Assembly: GCF_041438805.1 (NCBI RefSeq) | Contig: NZ_CP109190.1 | Coordinates: 6,510,001 to 6,574,000, forward strand | DNA: 64,000 nt | From: Streptomyces sp. NBC_01707 | GTDB lineage: Bacteria; Actinomycetota; Actinomycetes; Streptomycetales; Streptomycetaceae | Direction of reading: 5' to 3' | Shown here: one piece after another, positions 53,501 to 61,934 of the stretch | How the letters are laid out: every line of letters starts with the position of its first letter | Position numbering within the stretch: the first letter of the stretch is position 1 | The notes under the pieces: generated by a model | Seen by the model: the letters and a program-made list of their open reading frames with translations, nothing else | Told to the model about the DNA's origin: nothing | Databases searched by the model: none | Program-made: the position numbers and the translations under genes

Positions 53501-53547
53501 ACGGCGACGGCGACGGCCGTGGCGTGCTTTCTGTGCCTGAGCCGCAT
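50542..53547 (-). CDS. Secreted GH84-like beta-N-acetylglucosaminidase with altered catalytic pair
   Basis: 1001 residues. Signal peptide (AVAVAVLGGLLSTGTPAAFA), GH84/GH20 N-domain (TVWPRPQTIKASGTAVPLST), catalytic barrel (VRGMTEGFYGQPWTRDERLA), helical region, NEW3-like beta domain (PADTPAGEYEVPFSFGGEES) and C-terminal F5/8-type carbohydrate-binding domain (ATASSSGDETPDFPATGASD). The GH84 pair is normally Asp-Asp in FDDIS; here the text is LQFQDVS, so the first Asp, which orients the acetamido group, seems to be Gln305 while Asp306 remains. Nearby DDD (315-317) might compensate. It would act on GlcNAc residues of glycans outside the cell. ATG 53547 lies directly before the signal peptide. 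Confidence 0.83.
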   Translation of the reverse strand: MRLRHRKHATAVAVAVLGGLLSTGTPAAFAAPSDPGSPAVTTPDRTDEDALPTVWPRPQTIKASGTAVPLSTEVTLVAGAHADPYAVDAARQVLRDAGVRTVHEALPGRGPVVRVGGDGAQDALRTLRAPERADLPSGGYRIAVGTVAGRSTVALDGVGDDGLFHAVQTLRQLVRNGSVAGVTVRDWPGTAVRGMTEGFYGQPWTRDERLAQIDFMGRTKQNRYLYAAGDDPYRQARWRDPYPAERRADFRALAERARARHVTLGWAVAPGQAMCMSSDGDVKALTRKIDAMWALGVRVFQLQFQDVSYSEWHCDDDVATFGRGPEAAARAQARVASEVARHLAQRHPGSEPLSVMPTEFYQDGATDYRAALAKELDDRVQIAWTGVGVVPRTITGQELAGARATFRHPLVTMDNYPVNDYAQDRIFLGPYTGRDPAVAIGSAALLANAMEQPSASRIPLFTAADFAWNPKGYLPQESWQAAIDDLAGDDAGAREALRALARNSATSVLGGDESAYLRPLLAAFWKSRTTTADATAQADAARELRAAFTVMRQAPQRLKSPADGRLDDEVRPWTEQLARYGRAGELAVDLLQAQARGDGAAAWKASLALEPLQKATGAGGATVGKGVLDPFLDRVRKEADAWTGADRDAGTVNEAPGSYTVRLDRARPMEAVTAMTVPGVGADATLQAHVPGEGWRSLGPVSRTGWTQTAAGGLRTDAIRLIWPTGSLATAPGASAGTLPPIVSGTVTAPEAPRVRALVPWFGDEPVAWLDLVRGETDAEIGGRPQRVQARLAARRPAAVRGALTAKAPQGIKVSVPGRTTVPRGSSTDVPVEITVPADTPAGEYEVPFSFGGEESTLTVRAYPRTAGPDLVRTATASSSGDETPDFPATGASDGDPTTRWSSPAEDGAWWQAELAEPARIGQVVLQWQDAYASRYRIQVSADGRTWRTAATVRDGKGGSESVRMDAKDTRFLRIQGDGRATEFGYSLWSVEAYAVAEQSD

Positions 53548-53857
53548 GCCGCACTCCCTCGCTCCCACCGATGGGCTCCGAGCCCACCACCCCACGCGCG
53601 AGGGTGTCAATGCGTGTGGCCGTTGTGCCGTATTTGCCCGTTGTGACGGATGGGGCGGGATGCCGGGGGCGACCGGGCAGCCGCAGCAGAGATGGCGTCA
53701 GATGGCCGAATACGGCGGATAACTTGCGGGTAACTGCCCGCTGGGGAACGGAATGTGACCCGGGGCACGTTGAAGTCGTTGTCGTAACGCCTATGTCTGC
53801 GGCCGCGTCCGCTGGGTAGGCCTGCTGTGTCCAGTTCTCCACGGCCAGGAGGCCGCC
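53548..53857. other. Intergenic region between GH84 gene and malQ leader gene
   Basis: 310 bases with promoters for both directions expected. Contains GTGTGGCCGTTGTGCCG and TTGCCCGTTGTGACG, which share CCGTTGTG and may be repeated half-sites of a regulator. No gene is supported. Confidence 0.4.
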
Positions 53858-54088
53858 ATGCCCGCTGCTGCGCAGCTTCTGCTCTCCGCCCTGTCCAAAC
53901 AGGTGCCGGGTCCCGGACCGTTGACCGGTGAGCCCGCGTTCGCCGATGTCATACCCCTGACCAGCGAGCCGCCGCTCGCCGATGCCGCACCTCTGACCAG
54001 CGAGCCGCCGCTCGCCGTCATCGCCCCACTGACCAGCGAGCCGACCGCCCCCGGCGCTGCGCGGGGCACGGAGTCCCCAGGAGTCTGA
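53858..54088 (+). CDS. Small repeat protein upstream of malQ
   Basis: 76 residues with AGGAGG 6 bases before ATG 53858, so translation is likely. After MPAAAQLLLSALSKQVPGPG come four copies of a 12-residue unit (PLTSEPPLADAA type). No family is recognised; no signal peptide or membrane segment is convincing. The stop directly abuts the malQ ATG (TGAATG), so the two are translationally coupled and it may act as a leader that sets malQ expression. The reading frame is conserved across all repeat units, as expected for real coding sequence. Confidence 0.55.
   Translation: MPAAAQLLLSALSKQVPGPGPLTGEPAFADVIPLTSEPPLADAAPLTSEPPLAVIAPLTSEPTAPGAARGTESPGV
53918..54061. repeat. 36-bp tandem repeat (4 units) in the small gene
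   Basis: Units begin at 53918, 53954, 53990 and 54026, each with the core CTGACCAGCGAGCC (first unit TTGACCGGTGAGCC). Units 2 and 3 are nearly identical; unit 4 is partial. Confidence 0.9.
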
Positions 54089-56410
54089 ATGGGCTTGTCC
54101 CGGCTCGCCGCACTGCACGGCGTCGCCACCTCCTACGCGCCGTCCGCGGATGTCACGGTGTCCGTCCCCGACGACACGGTCATCGCCGTGCTCGCCGCGC
54201 TCGGCGTGGACGCCGCCACCCCTGAAGCGGTGCAGGAATCGCTTGCCGCCGCCGAGGCGGTTGCCGCCTCCCGGCTGCTCCCGCCCACGCTGGTGGTGTG
54301 GGCGGGGGAACCGCTGCCGCCCGCCCTGACCGCCCTGCGGCCCGGCACGACGCTGGAGATCGAGCCCGAGGACGCGGCCGGTTCGCCTCCCACGTCGCGG
54401 ATGCGGGTGCCCGGCGGGCGACCGGATCCGGCCGTTTCGGCGACGGTCGGCACGGTCGTCGGTGCCGCCGCCGACCCGGTCTCCGGAGCGGGCTCCGCCC
54501 AGGCCTTCGAAGTGGTCGCTCTCGAGGCGGCGTCTCCTGGGACGGCCCCCGTCGGGACGACTGCCGGAACCGGCAGTACCGATTCCGCTCCCGACGCACC
54601 CGCCCCGGCCCCCGCCTGGTGGACGGAACCCCCGCTCGGTGTGCACCGGTTGACCGTCCGCGCCCAGGACGGCCGCACGATGACCACCACCCTGATCGTC
54701 GCCCCGGCCCGGGTACCCCAGCCGCCGCGGCGCACCCACGGCTTCCTCGTCCAGCTCTACTCCCTGCTCTCCCGCCGCTCCTGGGGCATGGGCGACCTCG
54801 GTGACCTCGCCGATCTCGCCGCCTGGGCCGGGCGGACCCTCGGCGCCGGGTTCGTACAGGTCAATCCGTTGCACGCCGCCGTGCCGGGTGCACCCACCGA
54901 TCCGTCGCCGTACCGCCCGTCCTCGCGCCGTTTCCCCGACCCCGTGCATCTGCACGTCGAGTCGATCCCGGAGTACGGGCACGTGCCGGACCGGGCAGCC
55001 CTCGACGACCTGCGGCAGAGCGCCGAGACACTGAGCGACACCGTGCTGAACAAGGGCGCGCTGATCGACCGGGACGCCGTCTGGGAGCTCAAGCGTCAGG
55101 CTCTCGAACTCGTACGGGAGGTGCCGCTGACCCCCGGCCGGCGTGCCGCGTACTGCGACTTCCTCGCCGCCCAGGGGCAGGCCCTGGAGGACCATGCCCT
55201 GTGGTGTGCCCTCGCGGAGGTGCACGGCTCCGACTGGCACGCCTGGCCGTCCGCGCTGCGCGACCCCCGCTCCCCGCAGGTCGCCCGCGCGCGTGCCGAG
55301 CTGCTCGACCGGGTGGACCTCCACTGCCGGCTCGCCTGGCTGACCGACAACCAGCTCGCCGCCGCCCAGAGCGTCGCGCGGGACGCCGGGATGGCCGTCG
55401 GCATCGTCCATGACCTGGCCGTCGGCGTGCACCCCGGCGGCGCCGACGCCTGGGCCCAGCAGGACGCCTTCGCGCTCGGTATGTCGGTCGGCGCGCCCCC
55501 GGACGCCTTCAACGCGCGTGGTCAGGACTGGGGGCTGCCCCCGTGGCGGCCCGACGTCCTCGCGGCGTCCGGCTACGCCCCGTACCGCGGGCTGCTGCGC
55601 GGGCTCCTCGCCCACGCCGGCGCCCTGCGCATCGACCACGTCATGGGCCTGTTCCGGCTCTGGTGGGTCCCCGAGGGGAGACCGCCCACCGAGGGCACAT
55701 ACGTCAGCCACGACGCCGAGGCGATGCTCGCCGTCCTCGTCCTGGAGGCGCACCGGGCCGGGGCGGTCGTCATAGGGGAGGACCTCGGCACGGTCGAACC
55801 GGGTGTACGCGAGTCGCTCGCACGCCGCGGAGTGCTGGGCACCTCCGTGCTCTGGTTCGAGCGCGACTGGACGGGCACCGGCCGACCGCTGCCCCCGGAG
55901 CGCTGGCGGGAGGACTGCCTCGCCACCGCCACCACCCACGACCTGCCGTCCACCGCCGCGCGGCTGACCGGCGACCATGTGACACTCCGCCACCGCCTGG
56001 GACTGCTCACCCACACCCTGGAGCAGGAACAGGCCGAGGATGCCACCGACACCGCCACGTGGCTCGGCCTGCTCGCCCGGCTCGGCCTGCTGCCGGAGGG
56101 CGAGGGCGACGAGGAGGGGGCGGTCCGCGCCGTCCACCGCTTCCTGCTGCGCACCCCTGCCCGCATGGTCGGCGTCTGGCTCCCGGACACGGTCGGTGAC
56201 CGCCGTCCGCAGAATCTGCCCGGCACCTGGGACCAATACCCCAACTGGCGGCTGCCCGTCGCGGATGCGGAAGGCCACCCGGTCACTTTGGAGGAGCTGG
56301 CGTCGTCGCCGCGTCTGCACCATCTGATGGAGGTACTGAAGCCGGTGGACGGACACCCGAAAGAACAGTCGAAGCCCCGTACGGCACCCCCGGGCGCGCG
56401 CCGCACTTAG
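54089..56410 (+). CDS. malQ: 4-alpha-glucanotransferase (amylomaltase)
   Basis: 773 residues, GH77. It moves alpha-1,4-glucan segments between maltooligosaccharides in the cytoplasm. The N-terminal domain of about 200 residues, with an Ala/Gly/Pro-rich insertion (about 90-170), is followed by the barrel: SLLSRRSWGMGDLGDLADLA, QVNPLHAAVPGAPTDPSPYR, RIDHVMGLFRLWWVPEG (catalytic Asp), VIGEDLGTVEP (catalytic Glu), TTHDLPST (third acid). All catalytic acids are present. It is coupled to the preceding small gene and followed at 56431 by a small membrane protein. Confidence 0.93.
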   Translation: MGLSRLAALHGVATSYAPSADVTVSVPDDTVIAVLAALGVDAATPEAVQESLAAAEAVAASRLLPPTLVVWAGEPLPPALTALRPGTTLEIEPEDAAGSPPTSRMRVPGGRPDPAVSATVGTVVGAAADPVSGAGSAQAFEVVALEAASPGTAPVGTTAGTGSTDSAPDAPAPAPAWWTEPPLGVHRLTVRAQDGRTMTTTLIVAPARVPQPPRRTHGFLVQLYSLLSRRSWGMGDLGDLADLAAWAGRTLGAGFVQVNPLHAAVPGAPTDPSPYRPSSRRFPDPVHLHVESIPEYGHVPDRAALDDLRQSAETLSDTVLNKGALIDRDAVWELKRQALELVREVPLTPGRRAAYCDFLAAQGQALEDHALWCALAEVHGSDWHAWPSALRDPRSPQVARARAELLDRVDLHCRLAWLTDNQLAAAQSVARDAGMAVGIVHDLAVGVHPGGADAWAQQDAFALGMSVGAPPDAFNARGQDWGLPPWRPDVLAASGYAPYRGLLRGLLAHAGALRIDHVMGLFRLWWVPEGRPPTEGTYVSHDAEAMLAVLVLEAHRAGAVVIGEDLGTVEPGVRESLARRGVLGTSVLWFERDWTGTGRPLPPERWREDCLATATTHDLPSTAARLTGDHVTLRHRLGLLTHTLEQEQAEDATDTATWLGLLARLGLLPEGEGDEEGAVRAVHRFLLRTPARMVGVWLPDTVGDRRPQNLPGTWDQYPNWRLPVADAEGHPVTLEELASSPRLHHLMEVLKPVDGHPKEQSKPRTAPPGARRT

Positions 56411-56430
56411 ACGTTCGCTACGTTTGCACC

Positions 56431-56661
56431 GTGGACAAGAAGAACGCAATGCGCGCCGGCGCCGTGGCGGCCGGTACGACGCTGATGATGCTGCTCATGT
56501 CGTCCCCCGCGCTTGCGCTGACCCGTGACGACGGTGACGACCCGGGCTCCGGCCTGAGCGTGATGGACACGATCGGCCTCTACGTCGTGGCGCCCATCGC
56601 CCTGTTCGTGATCATCGTGGGCCTGGTCATGCTCCTGGACAAGTCCAAGAAGCAGGCCTGA
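56431..56661 (+). CDS. Small membrane protein
   Basis: 76 residues from GTG 56431. A signal-like segment (AGAVAAGTTLMMLLMSSPALA) is followed by a short acidic spacer (RDDGDDPGSG) and a second membrane helix (IGLYVVAPIALFVIIVGLVM) with a basic cytoplasmic end KSKKQA. The size and pattern suit a small envelope protein conserved in Streptomyces; function unknown. It may be transcribed with malQ, 20 bases before it. A hairpin terminator follows. Confidence 0.75.
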   Translation: MDKKNAMRAGAVAAGTTLMMLLMSSPALALTRDDGDDPGSGLSVMDTIGLYVVAPIALFVIIVGLVMLLDKSKKQA

Positions 56662-56710
56662 CCCTCCCGCTGCGCGGCGCCGGGCCCGCGTAGTTCCACC
56701 AGCGCTTCTT

Positions 56711-56750
56711 CAGGGCGCCTCGAAGTGTGTGAGCACTTCGAGGCGCCCTG
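56711..56750. terminator. Hairpin terminator after the small membrane protein gene
   Basis: A perfect 17-bp stem (56711-56727 with 56734-56750) and a 6-base loop, 50 bases past the stop. Confidence 0.85.
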
Positions 56751-56805
56751 CTCCGCGTTCCGCCACCGGACGGGCCGGGCCGGCCCCGGCGGCTAATGTG
56801 CGGAC

Positions 56806-57726
56806 ATGATCGAGTGGGACGTCAAGAAGCTCAGGATCCTGCGCGTGCTGAGCGAGCGCGGGACCGTCACGGCAACGGCCGAGGCGCTGTTGATGACCCC
56901 CTCGGCCGTGTCCCAGCAGCTCTCCAACCTGGCCAAGCAGCTCGGCGTACCCCTTCTGGAGGCCCAGGGCCGCCGGGTCCGGCTCACCGACGCCGCACAT
57001 CTCGTACTCCGCCACGCCGAAGCGGTCTTCGCTCAACTGGAACGCGCCGACGTGGAGTTGACGGGATATCTGCGGGGTGAGGCGGGGGAGGTGCGGGTCG
57101 GGGCGTTCTCGACGGCCGTGCCCGCCCTCGTCGTACCGGCGGTCCGGCTCCTGCGCGCCGACGACCGGCCCGGACCGTCCGTGCGGGTACGGGAGGCGGA
57201 GGCGGCGGAGGCGTACGAACTCCTGTCGGCCGGCGACGTCGACCTCGCGCTCTCCCTCGCCGCGCACGCGCCGACCGCCCACGACCCGCGCTTCGCCCTC
57301 CTCCCTCTGCTCGCCGACCCGCTCGATGTCGCCCTCCCCGCCGGACACCGGCTGGCGGACGCCCCCGGGCTGCGGCTGGCCGACCTCGCCGCCGAGCCAT
57401 GGATCTTCGGCGGCTCGGGCCCCTGGTCGGAGATCACCACGGCCGCGTGCGAGGCCGCCGGATTCGTGCCGGAGCAGGCGCACAGTGCCTCCGGGTGGAC
57501 CGCGATCCTCGCCATGGTCGAAGCGGGCATGGGTGTCGCGCTGATCCCGCGGATGGCGTCGGCGGAACGCCGTACGGGTGTGGTGATGCGTGTCCTGGAG
57601 GCGGACCTGCCCCGGCGCCATGTGGTCGCCGCCGTACGGCAGGGTGCGGAGGGTGGGCCCGCGGTGGCCCGGGTCCTGTCCGCGCTTCAGCAGGTCAGCG
57701 CCGTCCGCGTGGGACCATTCAGTTGA
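56806..57726 (+). CDS. LysR-family transcriptional regulator
   Basis: 306 residues. The N-terminal helix-turn-helix (LRILRVLSERGTVTATAEAL, then MTPSAVSQQLSNLAKQLGVP) is classical LysR, followed by the effector domain (EVRVGAFSTAVPALVVPAVR, DVDLALSL, MVEAGMGVALIPRM). It controls genes in response to a small ligand. The usual target is a divergent neighbour, but none is here; the next gene downstream, allantoicase, is in the same direction and has its own palindrome. The target is therefore unclear. Confidence 0.9.
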   Translation: MIEWDVKKLRILRVLSERGTVTATAEALLMTPSAVSQQLSNLAKQLGVPLLEAQGRRVRLTDAAHLVLRHAEAVFAQLERADVELTGYLRGEAGEVRVGAFSTAVPALVVPAVRLLRADDRPGPSVRVREAEAAEAYELLSAGDVDLALSLAAHAPTAHDPRFALLPLLADPLDVALPAGHRLADAPGLRLADLAAEPWIFGGSGPWSEITTAACEAAGFVPEQAHSASGWTAILAMVEAGMGVALIPRMASAERRTGVVMRVLEADLPRRHVVAAVRQGAEGGPAVARVLSALQQVSAVRVGPFS

Positions 57727-57741
57727 GCTGAAAGAATAGTA

Positions 57742-57753
57742 CGAAAACTTTCG
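57742..57753. promoter_or_regulatory. Candidate operator before the allantoicase gene
   Basis: CGAAAACTTTCG: arms CGAAA/TTTCG around AC, in an AT-rich stretch 38 bases before the start. It may bind an allantoin-responsive (AllR/IclR-type) or other repressor; the identity is a guess. Confidence 0.45.
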
Positions 57754-57791
57754 ATAGACCTGATGGGTCATTCGGCGCGACAGTTCCGTAC

Positions 57792-58937
57792 ATGACCTCC
57801 GACGTGAACGCGAACACCGCCAAGGACAACGACCCCCACGCCAACGACGCGGCCCCGTACGGCGGCGGCGACCCGTATGCCGACTACCGCGCCGGCGAAT
57901 TCCCCTTCACCGGCCTGGTGGACCTCGCCGACCGCCGTCTGGGCGCGGGAGTGGTCGCCGCGAACGACGAGTTCTTCGCCGAGCGCGAGAACCTGCTGAA
58001 CCGCGAACGCGCCGTGTTCGACCCCGAGCGCTTCGGGCACAAGGGCAAGATCATGGACGGCTGGGAGACCCGGCGTCGCCGCGGCACCGACGCCGCACAC
58101 CCATTCCCGGCCTCCGAGGACCACGACTGGGCCCTCGTCCGGCTCGGTGCCCCCGGCATCATCCGTGGCATCGTCGTCGACACCGCCCACTTCCGCGGCA
58201 ACTATCCGCAGCGCGTCTCGGTGCAGGCGACATCGGTCGACGGCTCTCCCAGCCCCTCGGATCTCCTCGCCGACGACGTGAAGTGGGAGGAGATCGTGCC
58301 GCCGACCCCGGTGCGGGGCCACGCCGCCAACGGCTTCGGGATCACCGGTGGCCGCCGCTACACCCACGTCCGCCTCTGCCAGCACCCCGACGGCGGCGTC
58401 GCCCGCCTCCGCGTCCACGGCGAGGTGGTCCCCGACCCCGCCTGGCCGGCGGCGCTCGGCACGATCGACCTGATCGCGGTCCTCAACGGCGGCACGTACG
58501 AGGACGCCTCGGACCGCTTCTACTCCTCACCGACCCAGATCATCCTGCCCGGCACCTCCCGCAAGATGGACGAGGGCTGGGAGAACCGCCGCCGCCGTGT
58601 ACGCGACACGAACGACTGGGTCCGCTTCCGCCTGGTCGCCCAGGGGGCGGTCCGCGCGGTCGAGATCGACACGGCCTGCCTCAAGGGCAATGCGGCCGGC
58701 TGGATCGCCCTCCAGGGTCGCAACGGCGAGGCGGGTGAATGGTTCGAAATCATCCCCCGCACCAAGCTCCAGCCCGACACCCTCCACCGCTTCCCGCTGC
58801 AGGCCCAGGCCGTGGTCACCCACGTCCGCCTCGACGCCTTCCCGGACGGCGGAGTGGCCCGGATGCGCCTGCACGGCACACTCACGGAACGGGGAACCGC
58901 CGAACTGGCGGCCCGCTACGAGGAGTCGAGCGTGTAA
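57792..58937 (+). CDS. alc: Allantoicase
   Basis: 381 residues. It converts allantoate to ureidoglycolate and urea in purine degradation. Two homologous jelly-roll halves are seen: GHKGKIMDGWETRRRRGTDA with DWALVRLGAPGIIRGIVVDT and HFRGNYPQ; then SRKMDEGWENRRRRVRDTND with WVRFRLVAQGAVRAVEIDTA and CLKGNAAG. Each half ends in HVRL...FPDGGVARMRLHG. The first 30 residues are a variable leader. The usual partner allantoinase is not in this window. A strong hairpin follows the gene. Confidence 0.95.
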   Translation: MTSDVNANTAKDNDPHANDAAPYGGGDPYADYRAGEFPFTGLVDLADRRLGAGVVAANDEFFAERENLLNRERAVFDPERFGHKGKIMDGWETRRRRGTDAAHPFPASEDHDWALVRLGAPGIIRGIVVDTAHFRGNYPQRVSVQATSVDGSPSPSDLLADDVKWEEIVPPTPVRGHAANGFGITGGRRYTHVRLCQHPDGGVARLRVHGEVVPDPAWPAALGTIDLIAVLNGGTYEDASDRFYSSPTQIILPGTSRKMDEGWENRRRRVRDTNDWVRFRLVAQGAVRAVEIDTACLKGNAAGWIALQGRNGEAGEWFEIIPRTKLQPDTLHRFPLQAQAVVTHVRLDAFPDGGVARMRLHGTLTERGTAELAARYEESSV

Positions 58938-58972
58938 TCCCTGTCGCCGCCCCCGGCGAGCAGCCGCGGAAC

Positions 58973-59012
58973 AGAAGTGCCCCGGACCGTGCGGACGGTC
59001 CGGGGCACTTCT
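58973..59012. terminator. Bidirectional hairpin terminator between alc and pepN
   Basis: A perfect 18-bp stem (58973-58990 with 58995-59012) and a 4-base loop between convergent genes. Confidence 0.88.
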
Positions 59013-59029
59013 CTGCACATGGGCAGCGG

Positions 59030-61606
59030 CTACGCGGTTGCCGCGGCCGCGTCCGCCGCCTGGGCCTTCAGCGCGCGCTCCACGCCTGCCCGCGACTCGG
59101 AGACCAGCCGGCGCAGTGCCGCGCTCGGCTCCGCCGAGTCCAGCCAGGCGTCCGTCGCGTCCAGGGTCTCCTGCGAGACCTGGAGCGCCGGGTAGAGGCC
59201 GACGGCGATCTGCTGGGCCATCTCGTGGCTTCGCGAGTCCCAGACGTCCTTCACCGCTGCGAAGAACTTCTCGGTGTACGGGGCCAGCAGTTCCCGCTGG
59301 TCGGTCTGGACGAAGCCGCCGATGACCGCCTCCTGGAGGGAGTTCGGGAGCTTGTCGGACTCGACGACGGAGGCCCAGGCCTCCGTCTTGGCCTCGGCCG
59401 ACGGGCGCGCCGCGCGGGCCGTCGCCGCGTGACGCTCGCCCGCTGCCGTCTTGTCGCGCTCGTACTCGGCGGCGATCTCGTCCTCGTCGAGCAGGCCGAC
59501 CGCGGCCAGCCGCTCCACGAACGCCCAGCGCAGCTCGGTGTCGACGACGAGGCCCTCGACCGTCTCCGCGCCGTCCAGCAGCGCCCGGAGCAGGTCCAGC
59601 TGGACAGGGGTGCGGGCCGTCGCCGCGAAGGCGCGGGCCCAGGCCAGCTGGTGGTCGCCGGCCGGCTCCGCGGCGCGCAGGTGCGCGAGCGTCGCCTCCG
59701 TCCACTGGGTCAGGCCCGCCTCGCGGAACCCCGGCGCCGCGTACAGGTCCAGGGCCAGCTTCACCTGGCGGTGCAGCGACTGGACGACGCCGATGTCCGA
59801 CTCCTTGCCGATGCCGGACAGGACGAGCGAGAGGTAGTCGCGCGTCGCCAGTTCGCCGTCGCGGGTCATGTCCCAGGCGGAGGCCCAGCACAGGGCGCGC
59901 GGCAGCGACTCGGTGAAGTCACCGAGGTGCTCGGTGACGACCCGTAGCGACTCCTCGTCGAGCCGGACCTTCGCGTACGACAGGTCGTCGTCGTTGAGCA
60001 GGATGACCGCCGGACGGGCGGTGCCCGCCGGGAACGGGACCTCGGTGCGCTCGCCGTCGACGTCCAGCTCGATCCGGTTCGTGCGGACCAGCTTCCCGTC
60101 CCCGTCGAGGTCGTAGCAGCCGATCGCGATCCGGTGCGGGCGCAGCGTCGGCTCGCCCTTGGCGCCGGCGGGCAGCGCGGGGGCCTCCTGGAGCACGGTG
60201 AACGAGGTGACGTGACCGTTCCCGTCGGTGGTGACCTCCGGGCGCAGGATGTTGATGCCGGCCGTCTCCAGCCACGCCTTCGACCAGGTCTTCAGGTCGC
60301 GGCCGGAGGTCTCCTCCAGCGCGCCCAGCAGGTCGGAGAGGCGGGTGTTCCCGAACGCGTGCGCCTTGAAGTACGCCTGGACGCCCTTGAAGAACTCGTC
60401 CATGCCGACGTACGCCACGAGCTGCTTCAGGACCGAGGCGCCCTTGGCGTACGTGATGCCGTCGAAGTTGACCAGGACGTCGTCCAGGTCACGGATGTCC
60501 GCCATGATCGGGTGCGTCGACGGCAGCTGGTCCTGGCGGTACGCCCACGTCTTCATGGAGTTGGCGAACGTCGTCCAGGAGTGCGGCCACTTCGAGCCCT
60601 CCGCGTACGCCTGGCAGGCGATGGACGTGTACGTGGCGAACGACTCGTTCAGCCACAGGTCGTTCCACCACTCCATGGTGACGAGGTCGCCGAACCACAT
60701 GTGGGCCAGCTCGTGCAGGATCGTCTCGGCCCGCGTCTCGTACGCCGCGTCCGTCACCTTCGAGCGGAACACGTACTGATCGCGGATGGTGACCGCGCCC
60801 GCGTTCTCCATCGCGCCCGCGTTGAACTCCGGGACGAACAGCTGGTCGTACTTGGCGAACGGGTACGCGTAGTCGAACTTCTCCTGGAACCAGTCGAAGC
60901 CCTGCCGTGTGACGTCGAAGATCGCGTCCGCGTCGAGGAACTCGGCGAGCGACGGGCGGCAGTAGATGCCGAGCGGAACGGACTGGCCGTCCTTCTCGTA
61001 GCTGCTGTGCACCGCGTGGTACGGGCCGACGATCAGGGCCGTGATGTACGTCGAGATACGCGGCGTCGGCTCGAAGACCCAGACGTCGTCCTTGGGCTCC
61101 GGCGTGGGGGAGTTCGAGATGACCGTCCAGCCCGCCGGTGCCTTCACGGTGAACTGGAAGGTCGCCTTCAGGTCGGGCTGCTCGAAGCTCGCGAAGACCC
61201 GGCGCGCGTCCGGGACCTCGAACTGTGTGTACAGGTAGGCCTGCTGGTCGACCTGGTCGACGAACCGGTGCAGACCCTCGCCGGTGTTGGTGTAGGCGCA
61301 GTCCGCGACCACCCGCAGCACGTTGGAGCCCGCGTGCAGGTGCGGCAGCGCGATCCGCGAGTCGCGGAAGACGGCGGCGACGTCCAGGGTCTTGCCGTTG
61401 AGCTCGACCTCGTGCACGGCCGGGGCGACCAGGTCGATGAAGGTCTCCGCACCGGCTTCGGCGGAGTCGAAGCGGACAGTGGTCACGGACCGGTAGGTGC
61501 CGCCCTCCTGCGCTCCGGAGAGGTCGAGATCGATCTCGTACGCGTCCACGGTCAGCAGGCGCGCCCGCTCCTGTGCCTCTTCGCGGGTCAGATTCGTGCC
61601 AGGCAC
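59030..61606 (-). CDS. pepN: Aminopeptidase N
   Basis: 858 residues, M1 zinc metallopeptidase. GAMENAGAVTIRD binds the peptide N-terminus and HELAHMWFGDLV with the later Glu in NESFA binds zinc. The C-terminal ERAP1-like domain (about 530-850) is complete. The length and text agree with S. lividans PepN. GTG 61606 has GAAGGAGA 7 bases upstream; the ATG at 61642 lacks such a site. It releases N-terminal residues from peptides in the cytoplasm. Confidence 0.95.
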   Translation of the reverse strand: MPGTNLTREEAQERARLLTVDAYEIDLDLSGAQEGGTYRSVTTVRFDSAEAGAETFIDLVAPAVHEVELNGKTLDVAAVFRDSRIALPHLHAGSNVLRVVADCAYTNTGEGLHRFVDQVDQQAYLYTQFEVPDARRVFASFEQPDLKATFQFTVKAPAGWTVISNSPTPEPKDDVWVFEPTPRISTYITALIVGPYHAVHSSYEKDGQSVPLGIYCRPSLAEFLDADAIFDVTRQGFDWFQEKFDYAYPFAKYDQLFVPEFNAGAMENAGAVTIRDQYVFRSKVTDAAYETRAETILHELAHMWFGDLVTMEWWNDLWLNESFATYTSIACQAYAEGSKWPHSWTTFANSMKTWAYRQDQLPSTHPIMADIRDLDDVLVNFDGITYAKGASVLKQLVAYVGMDEFFKGVQAYFKAHAFGNTRLSDLLGALEETSGRDLKTWSKAWLETAGINILRPEVTTDGNGHVTSFTVLQEAPALPAGAKGEPTLRPHRIAIGCYDLDGDGKLVRTNRIELDVDGERTEVPFPAGTARPAVILLNDDDLSYAKVRLDEESLRVVTEHLGDFTESLPRALCWASAWDMTRDGELATRDYLSLVLSGIGKESDIGVVQSLHRQVKLALDLYAAPGFREAGLTQWTEATLAHLRAAEPAGDHQLAWARAFAATARTPVQLDLLRALLDGAETVEGLVVDTELRWAFVERLAAVGLLDEDEIAAEYERDKTAAGERHAATARAARPSAEAKTEAWASVVESDKLPNSLQEAVIGGFVQTDQRELLAPYTEKFFAAVKDVWDSRSHEMAQQIAVGLYPALQVSQETLDATDAWLDSAEPSAALRRLVSESRAGVERALKAQAADAAAATA

Positions 61607-61709
61607 GCGGTCATCTCCTTCGATGGTGACGTTTCCGGTCATCCTTCCACGTCGATCCCCGGGAGAAGCGGAGTAGCCACTGTTTGCCTACTGCGGTAGC
61701 ATTGGTGGT

Positions 61710-61934
61710 ATGAAGATCAGTGTGAGCTTGCCGCAGGAGGATGTCGCCTTCGTCGACGAGTACGCCATGAAGACCGACGCGGACTCCCGGTCCGCCGTGA
61801 TACATGCCGCCATCGAGCTGCTGCGTGTCGCCGGACTCGAGGCGGAGTACACCGAGGCGTTCGAGGAGTGGGACGCGAGCGAGGACGCCGCGCTCTGGGA
61901 CCGCACGGTGGGGGACGGAATCGCCGATGCGTAG
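61710..61934 (+). CDS. MazE-type ribbon-helix-helix antitoxin
   Basis: 74 residues. MKISVSLPQEDVAFVDEYAM followed by RSAVIHAAIELLRVAG is a ribbon-helix-helix DNA-binding domain; the acidic tail (YTEAFEEWDASEDAALWDRT) would wrap the toxin. The gene overlaps the toxin gene by 8 bases. As in other modules the pair should repress itself. It lies between pepN (divergent) and asd (convergent). Confidence 0.88.
   Translation: MKISVSLPQEDVAFVDEYAMKTDADSRSAVIHAAIELLRVAGLEAEYTEAFEEWDASEDAALWDRTVGDGIADA

Noticed and set aside
50357..56449. A 2030-codon open frame on the minus strand across GH84, malQ and their intergenic region
   Set aside because: It is a GC-rich shadow frame: the encoded text is Arg/Gly/Pro-rich without any family motif and runs antisense to malQ and out of phase with the GH84 gene.
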